This document shows positions 58,340-64,000 of a stretch of 64,000 bases of DNA, piece after piece. The DNA is from Ceratothoa steindachneri (lineage: Eukaryota; Arthropoda; Malacostraca; Isopoda; Cymothoidae). The stretch spans positions 52,886,348 to 52,950,347 of the forward strand of contig OZ018330.1 of NCBI GenBank assembly GCA_963969495.1, written 5' to 3'. Numbering within the stretch: position 1 is the first letter of the stretch; each line of letters begins with the position of its first letter. The translations under genes and the position numbers were made by a program. The notes below the pieces were generated by a model. The model was not told where the DNA came from. It did not search any database and saw nothing but the letters and a program-made list of their open reading frames with translations.

Positions 58340-60640
58340 GTATGTGATACAGGCGGTCAGGTAGTCAGAGAGGAGAGTTGCGGAAAACATTTAAGAAAAG
58401 ACAGCGAGAGTTGATAGGTCGGTGGCTATGCACCGATGCATTGTGTTGTTGTGGGAGCGTTTGTTTTGTGGTTTTGGACTGGATGAGGGTTGGAGGCAGG
58501 TCAGGAGGGCGAGGCTGACTGCTCATCCGGAAACACGTGGAGCGCGATTTCTTCTGGGGCCCGGCCGCTGACGAGAATGGTCTCGTCAACGGAGTAGGCC
58601 ACTATGTAAGTGTGAACGCAGTTTTCTGGTGGGCGTGGGGTGTCAATTGTGAACATGATATAGAGTGTGGGTACCAGTACGCTTCCTCGGGGAACGCATG
58701 AGAGTGGTGTGAAGGGTCGTGATAAGGTGTTGTTATATCTAATGTGGCAGCTCCGTTCAGGGAGGTAGTGCGAGAAGAGCCTTCTCGTGCAGAGAGGTAA
58801 CTCCGTGTTGTTGGCGAGTTTCCAACGGAGTCCCTCGTGCCACACCTTGTCGAAGGCCTTCTCCACGTCCTTACTGACGGAGAGAGTCTTTTGGTGTATC
58901 TGTCGTTTCTTTTGTATTCTGTCGTGAACGATGCTCACGGCCGCCTGAGTGGACCTGCCTCTCCTGAACCCGTATTGAGGGGGGGAGAACCAGTCCCTCT
59001 CTTCCAGGAACTCCCGTAGGCGGCAGTTGACCATACGTTCAAGTATTTTGCCTAGGTGATCTAATAGAACAATATGCCTGTAGTTGTTTGGGTATTTCGG
59101 GTCTTTGTGGTGTTTATGTAGGAGTATGTTGTAAGAGACTTTGAATATTTTCAGGGAAGTGGCCTGAGGCTAGGGAGGCGTTGAATAGGTGTGTGAGTGT
59201 GGGGTATATGTCTGCGGGGAGGTTGTGTATTAGTGTGGCTGGTAGGCCGGAGGGGTCTAGGGCGCGTTTTGCTGTTGTTTTAATGTAGTGTTTTGTTTCC
59301 TCAACGGTGATTGGTTAGTGGTTAGTGGTTAGTGGTTAGTGTGGACGTGTAGTCGAGCACCTCCATTCGTATCAGGGGGGCTGGCCTTAGCTCGTGAGAG
59401 TAAGCCCGACACCATTCCTGGATTTCCTAGAGTGCTCCTGCGCTTGTGGTTTTGGTGGGTTGTGTGTGTGTACTGTGTCCCAGTGGGACATAACTGCGTC
59501 GAGGATGTCGTTAGTGTCTGTGAGTGTGTGGTTGTTTATTTGCAGAGTAATCGGTTTGCATGGTTCAGTGCCCAGCATCCTTTTTACGTGTCGCCAGAAG
59601 AAGGAAGGGTCCGTGCAACGGGTTTCGTCCACGATGCGGATGACCTCTCGCTACTCCTGGTTCCTGTCTAGCTGCACGCACTGTAGGATGCGGGCACGTA
59701 GCTGATTTATGTTGTGTTGTCGTGGGCCTCTGGTGTAGTGGTTATTATACTGTGTGATGAGTCTCTGTGTGTGTATTGAGAATGTAAAGTGTTTTATGCA
59801 GGTGTAGTTTTTTGTGGTGAGTGTAGGTTTCGTGCGGTGGTGATGGTGTCTAGAATTGAGCACCAGGGGTGGTCTATTAGTCTTGGATTGGTGTCCTCCA
59901 GGTCGAGGTTATGTGGTGTATTTGTGGATATGTGACTCCTGAATTCTACCCAGTTCGTGTTTTTGTAGTCGTATAGAGGTGATGTAGGTATGAGTATGGT
60001 CGATGTGGATATGAGAAGGCATATCGGTATGTGGTCAGATAGTACGTGGGGACTGGGTGACATGTGAGTGTAGAAGCGTGTGGCATGGTCGTTGCGGAAG
60101 ACCACGTCCGGGGATGTGGTGCCTCCGTGCGGACCGAAGAACGTGGGGGAAGGCAGGGCCGATGTGCTCGCAGCGGTAGCGCCGCAAGGCACCGGCCAAG
60201 TAACTTCACGCACCGTTTGTATTGTTGAAAAGGAGTGTCAGGTGAAAAACGTCGAGGTCCCCCGCGAAGAAGATAGGCAGGTTGTAATTTGATAGGGCCC
60301 GGAGTGGGACTTCTAAGTTTAGCTGTATTCGTGGTGGTCTGTAGTGAGTGGCCACTATTATGGGGCCGGAGCTTGTCTCTATCTTGCAGGCTAGAAAGGA
60401 GGTGTCATGTGTGTTAATGAGGGAGTGGTGTATGTTGCGCTTTACTAGGATCGCAGATCCTAGGTGCCGCGCCTGTGGAGATAGGTATGTGTGATAGCCT
60501 GCAATGCGAAGTCTATTGTTGGGAGGATGTAGGCTGGGTGAGTTTAGGAGTACTATGTCGGGTCTTTATGTGTTGTGCACCCAGTTGGCGACCGTATGGC
60601 GAATACGGTGCCAGCTGCGTACGTTCAGTTGTATTAGGCT
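58340..60640 (-). pseudogene. Jockey-like ORF2: endonuclease-RT remnant
   Basis: EN pieces (60,640-59,800): LIQLNVRSWHRIR, PIIVATHYRPPR, FAGDLDVF (family GDFNA) and VLSDHIPICLLIS (the SDH block, about 60,030). The linker to RT includes ETRCTDPSFFWRHVKRMLGT (59,625 on). RT (59,034-58,501): REFLEERDWFSPPQYGFRRG, VSKDVEKAFDKVWHEGL (motif A), FTPLSCVPRGSVLVPTLYIM (family GVPQGSVLSP) and YIVAYSVDETIL, where FADD is replaced by YSVDET. Many frameshifts. The thumb is missing. Confidence 0.78.
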
Positions 60641-60644
60641 AAGT

Positions 60645-62400
60645 CAACCTATTGTCGCAGGCAGGTGCGCGGGAGGCTGACTTGCCTGGTACCGTCCCCT
60701 TCTCCTTGGTAATTGCCCAGGAGGCATAAGGAGCGAGTACCTTAACACGTGTTGGCTGTTGTTTTGCGTGGTTCACGGCGGTGTTGTTGGGTGGGGGAGC
60801 CGTAGTGGAGGGAGGAGTGTGTTCTGTGGGCGGAGATGTCGAGGTAGTGGTATTGGAGGGGGTAGAGTCTTGGCGTGGAGAGTTTGCGGCAGAGGTGGGT
60901 GGCGTAAAGCTAGGAGATGAAGGGCTAGAGATAGTTAGAGAAGTACAGATTATGAGAGGAGGGGTTTCGGGGCAGAGAGGAGGTTGGGTCGGCGGAGGGG
61001 TGGAGGGAGAAGGAGTCTTAGGAGAAGGAGTGGAAGGAGGAGGAGCGGAAGGAGGAGGAGTGGAAGGAGGAGGAGTGGGGTGAGAATGAGTTGGAGGGGA
61101 AAGAGTGGAAGGAGGAGGAGTGGGGGGGAGGAGTGAAAGGAGGAGGAGTGGAAACGACAGGAGAGTGGGAGGTTTGTTTGTCCCGTGCCTGTGTGCGCGG
61201 GTGGGGCTTTGGGGTAGGATTTTTTGGATTGGCACGCGGTGTGGTGGACTAAGTGAGAGTGGGGGTTGGGGTGACGGTGGGAGCAGGGTTGGGAGCTGTG
61301 GATGAGGGGGCGGAGATGGGTGGAAGAGGGGTGGGGACAGTGGAAGAAGGATGGGGTTTTGATAGAGAGGTGGAAGAGGTGCGGGCAGGAGAGGTGTTTG
61401 GGAGAGAGGCAGGAGCAGTGGCTAAGGAAGGTGCAGGGACAGGACAGGCGGCGGGGGGAGCGTGATGAAAGTGGGGGCCAGTGGTTCTCGGTAGGGAGGT
61501 GTGTTTACCCATCGGAGTGGGGAGGAGTGCGGGTCTACTTGTGTGCTCGTCTATTAGAGCGAACACCTTCTCAGGGAAGGTGATCTGCTCTATGCCATTG
61601 GAGGCGAATAATGTGTTTAGTATTTTGGCGTAGAGTCGGGCGTCGCCCCTCGACATGTCTTTTACCCCCACTGAGAGCAGGTTAGCCAGGTGTAGTTTTG
61701 TTTTTGTGTTATCGTTCTAGTGTGATTTGGGGTGGGAGTGGGTGTGTGGTGTGGGGTGGGGGTGATTGTGTGATGTGTGGGTGTTGGTAGTAGTGGGGGT
61801 CTCTGAGTGTGGTTTGCTGGGGTGGGTGGAGATGAGAAGTGTGGGTGAGGTGTGGGCGCTGCAGGGGGGGTTGGGTGTGTCTGGGGTAGGGCAGGGGGAG
61901 CAGGCAGCGTTGCGCCGGCAGGTGCGGCGAATGTTCTGGTGAGGGGAGGGGGGGCGGGGGCGGAGTGTGTGGTTGTATGTACTTGTTGTGGACGCTGTAT
62001 AGCCACCACGGCGTCATGGCGGGCCTTACTCAGCTAAGGGCATCTAGGGTTGACGGCGACGTGGTCGCCGCAACAGTTCGTGCAGAGGGCTGTCGTTGAG
62101 GTGCAAGTCGTGTAGTGGTGCCTCACTACACTTCACTTTGAGCAGATTAGGTCTGCTGAGCATGTGTTGGTCTTGTGTCCGGTCTTGCAGCACCGGTGGC
62201 ATTGCGTGGGTTGTATGTTGTGCTGGGCTTCTATGTTTTGTGGGTGTGTGAGTGTGCCGAAGACCTTAATGCTTTGGTCTAGCAGTGTGTTCATTGTGGT
62301 GTCACTGGACAGTGTGATCACTACCCAGTTCTTGGATCTGTTAAAGTAGAGGTCTTTGATGACATCCTCCCCATACTATTGTCGGAGATGAGAGCGGAGG
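60645..62400 (-). pseudogene. Jockey-like ORF1 (gag-like), proline-rich
   Basis: Minus strand: QCHRCCKTGHKTNTC (62,220 region, intact CX2CX4HX4C), LICSK-stop-SVVRHHYTTC (second knuckle, broken) and CTNCCGDHVAVNPRC (third, CX2CX3HX6C). A Pro/Thr/Ser-rich linker follows over 62,010-60,720, with a short conserved island at about 61,670-61,560 (GDARLYAKILNTLFASNGIE and QITFPEKVFALIDEHT). The order and knuckle types match jockey/I ORF1. The linker is made of expanded GGAGGA-type repeats (plus strand) and is unusually long. Confidence 0.65.
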
Positions 62401-62560
62401 TCATCGTTGGTGAAGGCAAGCCATAAGGGATTGGTCCTTGTGACTCGTATCTGGTATCTTTTTAATATACCGTCCGCGAGTTTTGTTGTGAGGTTGTGCG
62501 TGGTTAGTGTGTCGGCTGTATTTTCGTGGAAGGTGAGCGCGTCCTCCTGTGAGCGGAGAA

Positions 62561-62745
62561 TTATTACAATTACAATTAGGTGAAAGTGATGAAATTGTGT
62601 GGTAGAAATATAAAGGTGTGAAAATGGTTTCTAGTTTTCCCTGGTGTTAGGGCATCACTAGCATTCTTCTCAATTCTTCTTCTTAATATTAAAAAGATCC
62701 TCCGTCATTAAAGGTGCTGACTGTCGTTGACAGCCAGTTTCCTCC

Positions 62746-62751
<6 letters not shown>
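62561..62751. other. No recognised feature
   Basis: Probable 5' flank of the jockey-like LINE. Confidence 0.3.

Positions 62752-62790
<39 letters not shown>
62752..62790. repeat. (AT)n microsatellite
   Basis: About 39 bp. Confidence 0.95.
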
Positions 62791-62794
<4 letters not shown>

Positions 62795-63109
62795 ATCAGT
62801 TATATTGTACCGTCGAAGCATTCGAGCCTTTCAAAGGTATTTCTTATGCTGAATCTCATTAAGTTCTGAATTTTAATCTGTTTCTTTTATTTGGGACTTC
62901 GCCTCTTTTTATTTTAAAATTTTAATTATTTTTATAATTATTTAGTTTGGGCACTTCGTCTCTTTTATATTTAAAGTTAATTAAGTTTTTAACTTATATT
63001 ATATTTATATTTGGGGGAGTTCTTTAGTGTGGACTCTTTTATTTGTTTATATTTATTAAATTTTAACTGTCACTTTTACTACAGTCTAGTGTATTACTAC
63101 TACGTGTAC
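62791..63109. other. AT-rich spacer
   Basis: TTTGGGACTTCGCCTCTTTT and TTTGGGCACTTCGTCTCTTT occur about 60 bp apart, a short diverged duplication. Nothing else was recognised. Confidence 0.35.
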
Positions 63110-64000
63110 ATAGGTAGTACCACTTCTCTCGCGCAGGTTCTACTGCTAGGGAACAGAGCCGTTCTACCTATTGCGCGTCTTCGGTTTGCACATATTTTTA
63201 CGTCAAGGTTTATCGTTGGGAGTATTTCACGGTCTACTTTGTCCCATGTCTTTCTCCCTAGCCTTATAAATCTCCGTATTGACCAGCTTCAGTCCCACTC
63301 TATGGTGTAGAGTTGATTGCCGAATACTGTCGATCCTTTGCGTGCCAGGGATCAGCAGAGTGGCTTTATTCTGCACCCTCTGCATCATTCTGAGAGATAT
63401 ACAGCTTGCCATCTGCATGATCAAGGCTGGGTACACTAGGACTGAGCGTACCAAGGCCATATACAGCTTTTTGATGTTTGGCACGCTGAGGCTTCGGAAA
63501 CGGTAAAGTTTCCTCAGCTCTCTTTTGGCTAGGGAAACTCTGGTTTTTATATGTGTCTTATATCCCATTTTGAAGAGTTGTAAGCCAGGACTTTACCCTC
63601 GTTGGAGTATGGATAGAGTTCGTTATTGACGATGACGTCGTCTACTTTCCGGTGGTTCATTGGAATAATGTTGAACTTCTGGCGGTCGGTTTTAATTTTC
63701 CACTTCTTCTCATATCGGTTGATATTCTCGATTTCGACAGCTGTCGCCCTCGCCTGACTTCCAGAGTTCCTGAATGGACTCAAGATGATTTGGTTGATGT
63801 CATTGGCGTATTGCAGATACATCGAATCGTACCTCACTGGAGCAGGCAGGTCAATCGTGTACACTAGGTACAGCAGAGGGCTGAGACAGATGCCTTGTGG
63901 AACTCCCGCCTCGAGTTCGAATTTGGGTCCCTTGCAGCCCCCGATCGCAATTTGGGCTCTCCTATCAGAGACATAGTTGCAAAGGACCCTTTCCAGGATG
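63110..64000 (-). pseudogene. LINE RT C-terminal half, runs off the window
   Basis: Minus strand from the window edge: ILERVLCNYVSDRRAQIAI, LEAGVPQGICLSPLLYLVYT (the PQG motif, about 63,900), YLQYANDINQIILSPF (about 63,820-63,775) where the catalytic Y/FADD is YAND, then KWKIKTDRQKFNII, and after a frameshift the thumb MGYKTHIKTRVSLAKRELRK and RVQNKATLLIPGTQ down to 63,227. It belongs to the jockey/I group by its thumb pattern. The changed active site and the frame break near 63,560 make it inactive. The N-terminal part lies beyond 64,000. Confidence 0.75.

Larger units (their letters stand above)
58340..62560 (-). mobile_element. Jockey-like LINE, minus strand, 3'-truncated
   Basis: From 62,560 down: a gag-like ORF1 with zinc knuckles and a very proline-rich linker, EN, and RT. 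The RT ends soon after its FADD-equivalent, near 58,360, where PLE end G begins, so the 3' part is missing. Its GC content is far higher than the surroundings. Confidence 0.75.

Overview
The window is eukaryotic and animal-like. There are no operons or dense coding regions. It holds long (AT)n microsatellites (one about 378 bp), remnants of non-LTR retrotransposons, Penelope-like elements (PLEs), Tc1/mariner and hAT DNA transposons, and tRNA-derived repeats. This mix and the extreme AT-dinucleotide content resemble arthropod genomes, crustaceans in particular, but the organism is an inference and no host gene was found to confirm it. Almost every coding trace is a broken transposon gene.

Layout. 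0.2-5.7 kb: a nearly complete CR1-like LINE on the minus strand (zinc-finger/coiled-coil/esterase ORF1, endonuclease-RT ORF2), abutting a Tc1 tail. 6.2-19.1 kb: PLE copies A, B and D, a jockey-like fragment, an I/R1-like LINE on the plus strand cut off inside its RT, and a PLE (B) bounded by 480-bp inverted repeats with an intact 281-codon GIY-YIG ORF. 19.3-21.9 kb: foldback, tandem and tRNA-like repeats around the longest AT tract. 22-25.8 kb: a second LINE of the I/R1-like family, minus strand. 26.7-29.7 kb: two Tc1/mariner elements, the second with TIRs and a hAT-type MITE nested inside it. 29.8-32.1 kb: PLE E, ending in a convincing hammerhead-ribozyme core. 33.3-36.3 kb: a CR1 tail and a decayed RNase H-bearing I-clade LINE.

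38,188-56,304 is the most striking object: a giant imperfect palindrome. Its arms are about 9.5 and 8.6 kb, closed by a small hairpin around an (AT)n tract at 47.65-47.76 kb. Each arm carries, in mirror order, a possible solo LTR, a tRNA-derived SINE, a ZBED/SCAND3-like hAT fragment, an RTE-like RT fragment and a hAT transposase pseudogene. The right arm lacks 934 bp next to the axis, with a 6-bp microhomology at the deletion points. The right edge falls inside a PLE GIY-YIG coding region (F).

57-64 kb: a minisatellite, a PLE 3' end, a decayed jockey-like LINE with a proline-rich gag-like ORF1, and the start of another LINE that runs off the window. Hammerhead-like motifs recur at PLE ends, and PLE ends repeatedly abut (AT)n tracts. 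No cellular protein-coding gene, rRNA, functional tRNA or CRISPR could be supported.
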